33,855 nt of DNA. Origin: Deltaproteobacteria bacterium (GTDB lineage: Bacteria; Myxococcota; B64-G9). Under the pieces are notes generated by a model. It was not told where the DNA came from and ran no database searches. It saw only the letters and a program-made list of their open reading frames with translations. The stretch covers positions 1-33,855 of the forward strand of contig JAFCZJ010000061.1 of the NCBI GenBank assembly GCA_019314375.1, written 5' to 3'. Made by a program: the position numbers and the translations under genes. This document shows positions 16,166 to 24,281 of this stretch, piece after piece. Each line of letters opens with the position of its first letter. Position 1 is the stretch's first letter.

Positions 16166-16660
16166 GTGAGCAACTGGCTCAGTCGTCAAATCAATCGCAT
16201 TAATTTCATGCACAAGGCCCTGCGCCCTCGATTGCTTTCCATGCTGATGGGGCGCATTGTGCCCTTCGTGGGCACGGCGGGCGTGAAAATCGAAGAGATG
16301 AACGAAGACCGAGTCGTGGCCACCTTGCGCAATAAGCGCAAGGTGCGCAACCACATTCGTGGACTGCATGCGGCGGCCATGACCTTGGCGGCCGAGACGG
16401 CCACGGGTTTCGTGGTGGTCATGAACCTGCCAGAAGACAAGCTGCCCCTGATGAAATCCCTCAAGGTGAACTTCGTAAAGCGCGCCACCGGCGGCATGAA
16501 GTTCGTCGCCGAGTTGAATGATGAGCAACGCGCCCAGATGCGGAATGAACCCAAAGGCGCGGTCACGGTCAAGGTCAACGCCAAAGACGACATGGGACAA
16601 GAGTGCATCCGCTGCGAAATGATCTGGGCCTGGGTGCCCAAGAAGCGAAAGGCGAAATGA
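16166..16660 (+). CDS. DUF4442 hotdog-fold protein
   Basis: 164 residues. The GTG at 16166 is chosen because GGGAGG (16155-16160) lies 5 nt upstream; the longer open frame has no ribosome site. The sequence IVPFVGTAGVKIEEMNEDRVVATLRNKRKVRNHIRGLHAAAMTLAAETATG matches the DUF4442 hotdog pattern, related to PaaI/YiiD-type thioesterases. An acyl-thioester substrate is inferred from the fold only. Its TGA overlaps the lepA ATG (ATGA at 16657-16660), indicating translational coupling. Confidence 0.82.
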   Translation: MSNWLSRQINRINFMHKALRPRLLSMLMGRIVPFVGTAGVKIEEMNEDRVVATLRNKRKVRNHIRGLHAAAMTLAAETATGFVVVMNLPEDKLPLMKSLKVNFVKRATGGMKFVAELNDEQRAQMRNEPKGAVTVKVNAKDDMGQECIRCEMIWAWVPKKRKAK

Positions 16661-18453
16661 ACAAGATCCGCAACTTCAGCATCGTCGCCCACATCGATCA
16701 CGGCAAAAGCACCTTGGCCGATCGCCTCATTCAGCAGGCCGGCCTGGTGGAGGCCCGGGCTTTTCGTGATCAGATTTTGGACGACATGGACATCGAGCGC
16801 GAGCGCGGCATCACCATCAAGTCCAACACGGTCAGCCTGCCCTACAAGGCCAAAAACGGCGAAAGCTATGAGCTGAACCTCCTCGACACACCTGGACATG
16901 TGGACTTTTCCTACGAGGTCTCGCGGGCCCTTTCCGCCTGCGAGGGCGTTTTGTTGTTGGTGGACGCGGCTCAGGGCGTCGAGGCCCAAACCTTGGCGCA
17001 CCTGTACTCGGCCATCGAGCACGATCTGTGCATCGTGCCGGTCATCAACAAAATCGATCTGCCGGCGGCCGATGTCGAGAGCTGCCTGGTGCAGATCGAG
17101 CAGGATCTGGGCCTGGAGCCGGACGAGGTGATCCTCTGCTCGGCCAAAACGGGTGAAGGCATTGAAGACGTCCTGGAGGCCGTGGTGGCGCGCATCCCTC
17201 CGCCCGCGGGCGATATCGATACGTCTTTGCGCGCTTTGATCTTTGACGCCCGCTATGATTCCTTTCGGGGCACGGTGGTCAGCTTCCGCGTGATCGATGG
17301 TCAAATGGACTCAGGAAAAACCGTGCGCATGATGCACAACAGTTCCGAGCACAAGCTTGAGGAAATCGGCAAGTTCCGCATCAAGCGGTATCCGGTGCAG
17401 AAGCTTTCGGCTGGAGACGTGGGCTATTTGATTGCGGGTATCAAGACGGTGCGGGACGTGCAAATCGGCGATACGGTCACCATGGACGAAAACCCGGCGA
17501 CAAAACCTTTGCCGGGCTTCAAGGAAGTAAAACCCGTGGTCTTCAGCTCCATGTATCCCATCGCCGCGGACGATTACCCGGCGCTTGCCGATGCCCTGGA
17601 AAAGTACCACTTAAACGACGCGGCCCTGGTCTATCAGAAGGACAGCTCGGTGGCTTTGGGGCAGGGCTTTCGTTGCGGCTTTCTTGGTTTGCTGCACTTG
17701 GAAATTGTACAGGAACGACTCGAGCGGGAATACGGCCAGTCCTTGATCCTGACCATGCCCTCCGTGCGTTACAAGTTCACCGTGAGAGACGGCGAAGTGG
17801 TGGTGGTGGACAACCCATCCTATTTCCCCGACCCAATGCTCATCGAACGCAGCGAGGAGCCTTTCATCAAGGCTCAAATTCTCATGCCGGACCGTTACAT
17901 GGGGGCGGTCATGAGCCTGTGTTTGGAGCGCCGCGCGGAGAACACCAACTTCAGCTACCCCAGCCCGGGCCGCATTGAGCTCATCGCCGAGATGCCCTTG
18001 TCCGAAGTCATCTTCGACTTCTATGACAAACTCAAAAGCGTCACCCAGGGTTATGGCTCCTTTGATTACGAATTGGCGGGCTATCGAAGCTCCGATCTGG
18101 TCAAGATGGACATTCTGGTCAACGGCGAGTCCGTCGACGCCTTGGCCACCATGGTGCACAAAGATCGGGCACGGCAGCGGGGCATACAAATTTGTGATCG
18201 GCTCAAGGAAGAAATCCCGCGGCAGATGTTCAAGATCGCCATCCAGGCCGCGCTGGGTTCCAGCATCATCGCGCGGACCACGATTTCAGCTTTCCGCAAG
18301 GACGTGACGGCCAAGTGTTATGGTGGCGACATCAGCCGCAAGCGGAAGCTTTTGGAAAAACAGAAAAAAGGAAAGAAGCGAATGAAGATGGTGGGTCAGG
18401 TGCAGATCCCCCAAAGTGCCTTCGTATCAATCCTCAAAACGGACCGGGATTGA
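16657..18453 (+). CDS. lepA: Elongation factor 4 (LepA)
   Basis: 598 residues, the usual length of LepA. The GTPase domain has AHIDHGKST (P-loop, residues 11-19), the switch regions around RERGITIKSNTV, DTPGHVDF and NKID. The LepA-specific C-terminal domain is present (RSSDLVKMDILVNGESVDALATMVHKDRA; RQMFKIAIQAALGSSIIARTTISAFRKDVTAKCYGGDISRKRKLL). It back-translocates or remodels ribosomes under stress. The start ATG overlaps the previous stop. Confidence 0.98.
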   Translation: MNKIRNFSIVAHIDHGKSTLADRLIQQAGLVEARAFRDQILDDMDIERERGITIKSNTVSLPYKAKNGESYELNLLDTPGHVDFSYEVSRALSACEGVLLLVDAAQGVEAQTLAHLYSAIEHDLCIVPVINKIDLPAADVESCLVQIEQDLGLEPDEVILCSAKTGEGIEDVLEAVVARIPPPAGDIDTSLRALIFDARYDSFRGTVVSFRVIDGQMDSGKTVRMMHNSSEHKLEEIGKFRIKRYPVQKLSAGDVGYLIAGIKTVRDVQIGDTVTMDENPATKPLPGFKEVKPVVFSSMYPIAADDYPALADALEKYHLNDAALVYQKDSSVALGQGFRCGFLGLLHLEIVQERLEREYGQSLILTMPSVRYKFTVRDGEVVVVDNPSYFPDPMLIERSEEPFIKAQILMPDRYMGAVMSLCLERRAENTNFSYPSPGRIELIAEMPLSEVIFDFYDKLKSVTQGYGSFDYELAGYRSSDLVKMDILVNGESVDALATMVHKDRARQRGIQICDRLKEEIPRQMFKIAIQAALGSSIIARTTISAFRKDVTAKCYGGDISRKRKLLEKQKKGKKRMKMVGQVQIPQSAFVSILKTDRD

Positions 18454-19628
18454 GCCAGCCAGTGACCTCCGCTGCGTCGCCCGGGGTCTATGTTCACCTG
18501 CCCTTTTGCGCCTCTCGTTGCAGCTATTGTGATTTTCTATCCGGCTTTGACCCAGCCGCCATGCCCAAATATGTAGACGCAGTCCTACGCGAAGCAGAAC
18601 TCACCCAAAAACAGCCAAACCCCTGGAAAAACGCCCTCTTTGACACCCTATACCTCGGCGGCGGCACCCCCTCATTCCTGGGTGCCACCCTTTTAGTGAA
18701 ACTTGTCGAGGGACTGCGCGGACGCTTAGGGTTGACAGAAGACTGTGAGCATACTGTCGAGTGCAACCCCTCGGACATCCATCAAGATTTACTCAACGCC
18801 CTGGCGAAATCAGGGATAAACCGCATAAGCCTGGGGGTACAAAGCTTTGTTGACTCCGAATTGGCGATCTTGTCGCGGCGTCATGATGCCCAGGGAGCCC
18901 ATCATGCCTTGAAGCTGATCGGGCAACACGATGCGTCATTCCTCCTCAATGTCGATCTGATCCACGCCATTCCAGGCCAAAACCTCGAAAGCCTGAATTT
19001 TTCTCTTTGTCAGGCCCTCGATCACAAACCAAATCACCTCTCCTGCTATGCGCTCACGCTATCCCAAGAGTCTCCCCTCGCGAAACGCCTGGCACTTCAA
19101 AACAGGCCCGACCTTACTAATTTCAAAGAAGAATTTTATCCTGTTGACGAGGACTCCCAGCTGAAGCACTACACTTTCATCGAAAAACATCTCGAGTCTG
19201 CGGGTTTCGAGCATTACGAAATCAGCAATTATGCAAAAGAGGAATATCGCTCCCGTCACAACCAAAAATACTGGAAAAGAGTGCCGGTCCTCGCCCTTGG
19301 CTCAGGTGCTTATGGATTTGATGGAAAAAATCGCTATGAAAACACCGACGATCTTAATGTCTACTTGGAATCTGTAGACAAAAATCGGCTCCCAGTGAAA
19401 CAATTTGAGCAATTGAACGCAGAACAAGTTCGCTTGGAGGAAATCGCTTTGGGCCTGAGGACTTCGGACGGATTTCACTCCAGTTGCTTGTCCGCCAGCG
19501 AAAAAACAGAAAAAATTTTGCAAAAACTCGCCAAAGAAAACTTGCTACTGAAAAACAAAACCGGACAACTACGACCCACCAGTCAAGGAATGCTAATGGC
19601 TGATGCCATCGCCCTTCGGCTAGCATAA
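18450..19628 (+). CDS. hemW: HemW-type radical SAM protein (coproporphyrinogen III oxidase-like, heme chaperone)
   Basis: 392 residues from TTG at 18450, overlapping the lepA stop as TTGA; GTG at 18462 is an alternative. The radical SAM motif is in VHLPFCASRCSYCDF (Cys20, Cys24, Cys27), followed by LYLGGGTPS, ECNPSD, NRISLGVQSF and DLIHAIPGQ. The C-terminal HemW domain shows HYEISNYAK, SRHNQKYW and GAYGFDG. HemW proteins bind heme and deliver it to acceptors. lepA-hemW adjacency is common in bacteria. From about 18.55 kb on the base composition looks less GC-rich than lepA. GGTGCCACCC (18681-18690) lies in frame just after GGGTPS and encodes part of LGATLLV. Confidence 0.93.
   Translation: MSQPVTSAASPGVYVHLPFCASRCSYCDFLSGFDPAAMPKYVDAVLREAELTQKQPNPWKNALFDTLYLGGGTPSFLGATLLVKLVEGLRGRLGLTEDCEHTVECNPSDIHQDLLNALAKSGINRISLGVQSFVDSELAILSRRHDAQGAHHALKLIGQHDASFLLNVDLIHAIPGQNLESLNFSLCQALDHKPNHLSCYALTLSQESPLAKRLALQNRPDLTNFKEEFYPVDEDSQLKHYTFIEKHLESAGFEHYEISNYAKEEYRSRHNQKYWKRVPVLALGSGAYGFDGKNRYENTDDLNVYLESVDKNRLPVKQFEQLNAEQVRLEEIALGLRTSDGFHSSCLSASEKTEKILQKLAKENLLLKNKTGQLRPTSQGMLMADAIALRLA
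18681..18690 (-). repeat. GGGTGGCACC motif (minus strand) inside hemW
   Basis: Exact match read on the minus strand; it is preceded there by AAAA, as is the copy at 21734-21742. In frame it encodes G-A-T within LGATLLV, in a position just after the conserved GGGTPS. Confidence 0.5.
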
Positions 19629-19650
19629 TCTCTATCACCCATACCTCTAT

Positions 19651-20988
19651 TCATCGCCCTACCCCCAACAAGCGACTCGCCAAGCCATCGAGCCATTGTG
19701 CCAAGGACTGATCCGGTGATGCCTGCCAGTCGTATCCCAACCAAAGATCAAGGGGCCAAACCGGAACACCGTCCCGAGAATCCACACATCTTCCCGTGGT
19801 CAATCCATCCACAGCCACGGCACAGACATCCTTGTGGGGCCAGCGAAGCTTAGCCAAAACGTTTCGAAATCGGCCCAGATACTCCACTTGCTCAAAAGAC
19901 CCCAGGCAATAGACGCCGTTGACGAAAGCCAAGCCCAAAAAACAAGGGACCAAACCGGGACAAATTTTCCCATCAGAAAGAGCGGCACTTATTGCTCTGG
20001 GTGTTAGCGCCACATCCACACCGGGTCCATGCAGGCCTTCATCGTCCACGAGCAGAGACTCCGTTCGTAGGCGCTTGCCCTTCTGGATCCCAGTCACAAA
20101 CCAAGCCGGCTTCATCCCCAATCCCTCTTGGAGTTTTCTCCTCACCGACGAATCAAACAACATGCGACTCATGGGATGAGCAGAATCTTCGAATACCCGC
20201 AGCAGGTAGTCAGTGACCAAGGCGTTGAGATCCATATAAAAAACATCCTGTTTCGCGGTAATTCTTCGGAGTACTTTCTCGCTGGCCGCCAAGGCCCATG
20301 GCCCAAACAACTGCCCCTCCTCGACTCGCCCCAAAAGATCCTTCAGGGATGAGCACAAGTCGATCGTCGTATTTCTTGCTTTGGCCGAAATCTTGGCCCC
20401 ATATACCAAACCATCCCGCGAAACGGCTGGCACCAAAGAAATCCGCCGCTCGGGATCTGATCCTGCCCCGTCCTGAAGTCGGTTCATCTCACCCTTCAGC
20501 TGGCCGCGAAAAGAAGTACTGCCTGCTATCATGAGTTCGTCAAGAGGCCGGCGGCGGCTGAGATTGAGGCAACCAGACCAAGCCGGGTTTGAGAAAGGAA
20601 CGCCAGAATATGCTGCCACAAAATAGGGCAAGGATACTGGTTGTCCAGTGATGGCCATCAAGTGAGCAGCCAAAAAAGTGGGCCCTTCCGACAAGCACAG
20701 ATGGGTTGTAGTCTGCAGCACAGGTGCCCTGATAAAGGAATCCAAGGCTGCCTGCAAATCAGACGGGCACAGCCCCTGTCTTGCCAACTGAGCGGCCATC
20801 GACTCTATCAGGGCCGGCTCAACAATTGACCCGGGAGGCCTTGCCCAGAGCCGGGAAGAGTACTCAGAAACCGAAGTCGATCCCCAGCGCTCCAGAATGG
20901 CCGCTAGACGCGATCGCCCAAGATCGCGCAACTTCCCAGGGCTAAGCAATGAAAGGGAGGAGGGCTTTGCGCTGGGTGGGATAGTCAT
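19651..20988 (-). CDS. Unrecognised protein, 445 residues
   Basis: ATG at 20988; a TTG three bases earlier is also possible. I do not recognise the family. It appears soluble: no signal peptide and no membrane helix. Distinctive stretches are TTTHLCLSEGPTFLAAHLMA, LPYFVAAYSGVPFSN, DLNALVTDYLLRVFED and LVPCFLGLAFVNGVYCLGS. These give an alpha/beta impression but no catalytic signature that I can name. The start lies inside the end of the upstream steroid-reductase-like gene (47-bp overlap in a different frame), so the two are likely co-transcribed and translationally coupled. It ends 22 bp from hemW, convergent. A sequence at 20421-20434 differs by one base from AAACGGGTGGCACC. Confidence 0.65.
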   Translation of the reverse strand: MTIPPSAKPSSLSLLSPGKLRDLGRSRLAAILERWGSTSVSEYSSRLWARPPGSIVEPALIESMAAQLARQGLCPSDLQAALDSFIRAPVLQTTTHLCLSEGPTFLAAHLMAITGQPVSLPYFVAAYSGVPFSNPAWSGCLNLSRRRPLDELMIAGSTSFRGQLKGEMNRLQDGAGSDPERRISLVPAVSRDGLVYGAKISAKARNTTIDLCSSLKDLLGRVEEGQLFGPWALAASEKVLRRITAKQDVFYMDLNALVTDYLLRVFEDSAHPMSRMLFDSSVRRKLQEGLGMKPAWFVTGIQKGKRLRTESLLVDDEGLHGPGVDVALTPRAISAALSDGKICPGLVPCFLGLAFVNGVYCLGSFEQVEYLGRFRNVLAKLRWPHKDVCAVAVDGLTTGRCVDSRDGVPVWPLDLWLGYDWQASPDQSLAQWLDGLASRLLGVGR

Positions 20989-21703
20989 CAAAGGTCTTCT
21001 TGTACCATTTGTGAATGGAAAAAGCCCTCGGTGCCAAATTGGCTACTGTCCACACAAAAAAAGCAAGTCCTCCCCAATTCCAGCACATTAACGCCCAGCC
21101 GCCCCATTGAATGATTTCTCCAAAATAGTTGGGGCTTGAGATGAAACGATAGAATCCGCCCTTGGGGATTTTGTAGCCCGTCTCACCAGGCGCACGAAGG
21201 TTGATCAAAATATGATCCGCATGCTTGTTCACCACAAAACCAAAAAGGAACAAGGCAAAACCCACGACAAATCTTGGATCCCACAACCAACTCAACTCAT
21301 AGCCGGGCCCAAGACCAAAAATCCAACGCGCATTGAGGTAGGCGTTGCCAAAATTGAAGACGACAGCCAAACCCACGATAAGCATGGTTGTCTGCTTCCG
21401 CTCGCCCCGAAGACGAAAAGGGAAAATGAAAGACCTGTGCAGGTAATGAATCTGCCAAAGAATCAGCAACAGAACAGGAACCACTTCCGTCTGCCTCTGC
21501 CCGAGAAAGAAGTAGAAAAAAAACAACAGTGATGCTGGCGACTCCTGGATAATCCAACCCAGCCGATTGCTCATCCGAGGCCCCCAGCCTTTTCGAGCAA
21601 ATCTCCCATACGGCGCTGATACAAAAAAAAGCGAAATGAAGGTAACGCCAGCCAGAGAAAGCCAAACCCAAACCAAATAGGAATAAAATTCAAGTTCTGC
21701 CAT
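20942..21703 (-). CDS. Steroid 5-alpha-reductase (3-oxo-5-alpha-steroid 4-dehydrogenase) homologue, eukaryote-like full-length form
   Basis: 253 residues, ATG at 21703, the length of mammalian SRD5A1/2. About six to seven membrane helices. Resemblance to SRD5A runs end to end: APYGRF near the N terminus, WIIQESPASL (Gln53-Glu54, the position of catalytic Glu57 in SRD5A2), IHYLHRSFIFPF (Tyr87, the position of Tyr91), NKHADHILINLRAPGETGYKIPKGGFYRFISSPNYFGEIIQWGGWAL for NADPH binding and a DDYPTQRKALLPFIA tail. The family reduces the delta-4 double bond of 3-oxo-steroids with NADPH. A sterol or other enone/isoprenoid substrate is possible here; no sterol synthesis gene lies in the window. Alignment to the human enzymes is from memory. 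Confidence 0.88.
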   Translation of the reverse strand: MAELEFYSYLVWVWLSLAGVTFISLFFVSAPYGRFARKGWGPRMSNRLGWIIQESPASLLFFFYFFLGQRQTEVVPVLLLILWQIHYLHRSFIFPFRLRGERKQTTMLIVGLAVVFNFGNAYLNARWIFGLGPGYELSWLWDPRFVVGFALFLFGFVVNKHADHILINLRAPGETGYKIPKGGFYRFISSPNYFGEIIQWGGWALMCWNWGGLAFFVWTVANLAPRAFSIHKWYKKTFDDYPTQRKALLPFIA

Positions 21704-21908
21704 GAGCCTCTAATAACAAACACCACCCGAGGAGTGCCACCCTTTTCGATCCGGTCACCCCCTGTCCGTATCTCGGACACTTTGTGAAATACCGTCCCCC
21801 GGTGCAACCCGGGTGCCCTCTGGTTTTCTTTCGAGATCACAGCATGCTAGGTGCTGTATCAAAATTTGGTGCCCCTTTGGCTTCATTCTTGCTTTCCTGT
21901 TACTCACT
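21704..21908. other. Intergenic region left of the transposase gene
   Basis: It carries the inverted motif AGTGCCACCC (21733-21742), a 6-bp perfect hairpin TGTCCG / CGGACA (21763-21779) and a GC-rich CCCGGTGCAACCCGGG stretch near 21800. The transposase ATG at 21909 has no obvious ribosome-binding site. Confidence 0.5.
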
Positions 21909-22868
21909 ATGCCGAGACCTCTTCGATTCATGCCAGAACCTCATACTCTTTTCGAAGTCACTTTGCGCTGTATGCAACAACGATTTCTGTTGCGGCCCTC
22001 CAAGCGCCTCAATGCCCTTGTTCTTGGGGTGCTCAGTATGGCCATGAAGAACCAGCCCGATGTGTGCGTTTATGTCTTTTCCTTTGCTTCTAACCATTTT
22101 CACATCATTCTCTCAGCCCCGAATCATAAGGCGCTGTCCGATTTTATGTGCTTCATCAACACGAATTTAGCCAAGGAAGCTGGTCGACTTCACAACTGGT
22201 TCGGACCCTTCTGGTCTCGGCGATACCACGCTAGCGCCATCCTTGATCGTGAGTCCATGATCGAGCGCCTGACCTATGTGCTGGCACATGGAGTCAAGGA
22301 AAACCTGGTGGCTCGCTGTTCACAATGGCCCGGCGCGAACTGCGCAAAAGCCCTCACCTCCGGTGAGCCTCTCCTCGGAATCTGGGTGGATCGATCGGGT
22401 CTCTACACCGCAAACCGCTCGGGTGAAAACGTGCCCATTAGAGATTTCGAACGCCATGTGGAGGTTCAACTCAGTCGACTGCCCTGGTTTGCCGACTTGA
22501 GTGATGCCGAACACCAAGCCAAGATCCAGGAGATCATCGAAGAGATTCAACAATCCGCTGCTATCAAAAGACTGAAAGAAGGAAAAAGAGTCATGGGGGC
22601 CAAGCGGGTCTGCAGGCAGAACCCACATGCACGACCCCGTAAAATCACCCGCAGCCCCGCTCCAAAATGCCATGCCGGAAGCAAAGACAAGTGGCTCAGA
22701 CACGTGGAGTCCTACCAGCTATTCAAGGTGCTCTACCGACAAGCGGTCAATTTCTGGAAAGCGGGTTCTAAAGATGTGGAATTCCCATCCGGCTGCTTCT
22801 TACCTGGTGGTGAATTCCTCCTGGCGGGCAATACCGGTCCCCCTTTCCCATCACCCGCTGCCCCCTAA
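21909..22868 (+). CDS. IS200/RAYT-type Y1 (HUH) transposase
   Basis: 319 residues from the ATG opening MPRPLRFMPE, the usual start of this family; the open frame extends upstream without similarity. The HUH motif is SNHFHIILSA (His63, His65). The single catalytic Tyr is likely Tyr123 in LTYVLAHGVKENLV, matching the RAYT Y-x-x-x-N-P-V region. FGPFWSRRYHA and ARCSQWPGANCAKAL fit Y1 transposases found in deltaproteobacteria. The C-terminal basic tail (residues about 220-260) probably binds DNA. Enzymes of this type nick single-stranded DNA at hairpins; REP-associated members are thought to spread REPs. It lies between a steroid-reductase-like gene and an ankyrin gene. Confidence 0.85.
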   Translation: MPRPLRFMPEPHTLFEVTLRCMQQRFLLRPSKRLNALVLGVLSMAMKNQPDVCVYVFSFASNHFHIILSAPNHKALSDFMCFINTNLAKEAGRLHNWFGPFWSRRYHASAILDRESMIERLTYVLAHGVKENLVARCSQWPGANCAKALTSGEPLLGIWVDRSGLYTANRSGENVPIRDFERHVEVQLSRLPWFADLSDAEHQAKIQEIIEEIQQSAAIKRLKEGKRVMGAKRVCRQNPHARPRKITRSPAPKCHAGSKDKWLRHVESYQLFKVLYRQAVNFWKAGSKDVEFPSGCFLPGGEFLLAGNTGPPFPSPAAP

Positions 22869-22909
22869 AGCACCCAAAAGCACAACAATTCCTCGACAGA
22901 CAACGAAGA

Positions 22910-22919
22910 GGGTGGCACC
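22910..22919 (+). repeat. GGGTGGCACC, right flank of the transposase gene
   Basis: Exact 10-mer, 41 nt after the transposase stop and 7 nt before the ATG of the ankyrin gene. It therefore occupies the place of that gene's ribosome-binding region. Confidence 0.8.
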
Positions 22920-22926
22920 TTGAGTC

Positions 22927-24159
22927 ATGCGCAGAAAGACATACTCTTGGCAGGAGGCTGTTTCGATCTGCGCCCCTGATACCCGAGGCTTTTGTTTGCT
23001 TCTTTTGCTGCTTGCCTCTGTCTGCTGGACTGCTTGCCAACAAGAACCTCCTTCGCATCAAGCCATTGAGTCACCCTCCACAGATGCAAATTTCCGAAAA
23101 CGAAATTCTAAATTGCCCCAGGCACCAGCCAATCCGAGCGCAGCCCTTCTCATCTCGACAATTGAAAAAGGCGATCGCGCCAAGGTTCGGCACCTGCTTG
23201 CTCTCGGGGCAGACCCCGCGGAACACGGGCCGGATGGACGGACAGGCCTACATGCCTTTTTCTCCCCAAAGAACTGGAGCATCGACCCCGATCTCCTGAA
23301 AGACTTGCTCGAAGCCGGCTGTAACCTGAATGCTCGAGATGCTGGCGGGGCCACTCCACTTCATCTTGCTGTGAGGCGAGGGCACCTGGGCCTGATTAAA
23401 ACATTGCTACTCAGCGGGGCGTCGACCGCAGTCCAGGACAAGGAGGGACGGACGCTGCTGCATTCTGCTCTCGAGCACAATCAAGATAAAGTCCTTCAGT
23501 ATTTTCTGGAGCATAATTTGTCCGCAAATCTAGCGAATGCAGAAGGACGAACCCCTTTACACCTCGCGAGAGACCAGAACAACCCGGACAATGCCTTTTT
23601 GCTGGTTGCCTTTGGCGCCGATCCGCGCAAGCCAGATGCCTATGGAGATAGCCCCTTGCCATGGTTGACTCAACGCTGCTTGCAGCTCATGGTCAAAATT
23701 CCCACAGAAAACGAGTTGATTGATCATCCTTGTGCTCGTATCCCAGAACTGAGATCTCCCGCGCTGCATATGGCCGTCGCACAGGGTCAAGAACGCCTGG
23801 CGCAGGGCCTACTTCGCGCTGGTGCGGATCCACTTGCGCTCTACGCCCTGATTCCCGAAATGAACGTCGCCGCCACCGCCCTGCATGCTGCGGCAGTCGG
23901 CGGACACCTGGATTCATTGAACTTGTTGCTCAAAAAAAACATCCCTGTAGACACGCCTGACGCGGCCGGCTGGACTGCACTGCATCGAGCCGTCTGGAAG
24001 AATCATGAGCCGATCATTCGGCGACTTCTGACCGCCAAAGCCAACCCGAAACAAAAAACGCGCTCAGGCTCAAATGCTTATGACCTCGCAGAACAGCGCG
24101 GATATATCAACATCCTGAAAATACTAAAAGAAGCATCTCCGAAATATCGCGCCAAATAG
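22927..24159 (+). CDS. Ankyrin-repeat lipoprotein
   Basis: 410 residues from ATG at 22927; the N-terminal region before the signal core is rather long, so a later start is possible. A hydrophobic core LLLLLLASV leads to a lipobox-like CWTAC (Cys about 37). About seven to eight ankyrin repeats follow, with consensus pieces GRTGLHAFF, GATPLHLAVRRGHLGLIKTLLLSGA, GRTLLHSALEHNQ, GRTPLHLARDQ, TALHAAAVGGHLDSLNLLL and GWTALHRAVWKNHEPIIRRLL. Ankyrins mediate protein binding; exported ankyrin lipoproteins of bacteria act in the periplasm or at the surface. The ligand is unknown. Composition seems less GC-rich than the flanking core genes. Confidence 0.85.
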   Translation: MRRKTYSWQEAVSICAPDTRGFCLLLLLLASVCWTACQQEPPSHQAIESPSTDANFRKRNSKLPQAPANPSAALLISTIEKGDRAKVRHLLALGADPAEHGPDGRTGLHAFFSPKNWSIDPDLLKDLLEAGCNLNARDAGGATPLHLAVRRGHLGLIKTLLLSGASTAVQDKEGRTLLHSALEHNQDKVLQYFLEHNLSANLANAEGRTPLHLARDQNNPDNAFLLVAFGADPRKPDAYGDSPLPWLTQRCLQLMVKIPTENELIDHPCARIPELRSPALHMAVAQGQERLAQGLLRAGADPLALYALIPEMNVAATALHAAAVGGHLDSLNLLLKKNIPVDTPDAAGWTALHRAVWKNHEPIIRRLLTAKANPKQKTRSGSNAYDLAEQRGYINILKILKEASPKYRAK

Positions 24160-24281
24160 ACTCTGGGAAACGGGTGGCACCGCACCCGGGCACCGCACCC
24201 GGCCCCGCACCCAGGCACCCAGTCGCAGCTTCCAAAGAGGATCTTGAAGACATGTCGGTTACTTGCTAGGTTTGAGGGACC
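24160..24281. other. Intergenic region with an AAACGGGTGGCACC motif and GCACCC repeats
   Basis: AAACGGGTGGCACC lies at 24168-24181, immediately followed by several degenerate copies of GCACCCGG/GCACCCAGG up to about 24222. The promoter of the next gene occupies 24244-24272. Confidence 0.75.
24244..24272 (+). promoter_or_regulatory. Probable sigma-70 promoter for the outer-membrane protein gene
   Basis: TTGAAG (24244-24249), a 17-nt spacer and TAGGTT (24267-24272). The ATG follows 9 nt after the -10 box, so the mRNA leader would be only a few nucleotides long. Confidence 0.45.

Larger units (their letters stand above)
21733..22919 (+). mobile_element. Candidate REP/RAYT unit: Y1 transposase gene flanked by inverted GGGTGGCACY motifs
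   Basis: The left motif AGTGCCACCC (21733-21742) is the reverse complement of GGGTGGCACT; the right motif GGGTGGCACC is at 22910-22919. They flank a single HUH transposase gene as inverted repeats, as REPs flank RAYT genes. The same motif is scattered through the window. Boundaries are proposed from the motifs only, and no empty-site comparison was available. Confidence 0.6.

Noticed and set aside
20421..20434. Additional repeat copy AAACGGCTGGCACC in the unknown gene
   Set aside because: One mismatch in the core and inside coding sequence; it could be chance, so it is not counted.
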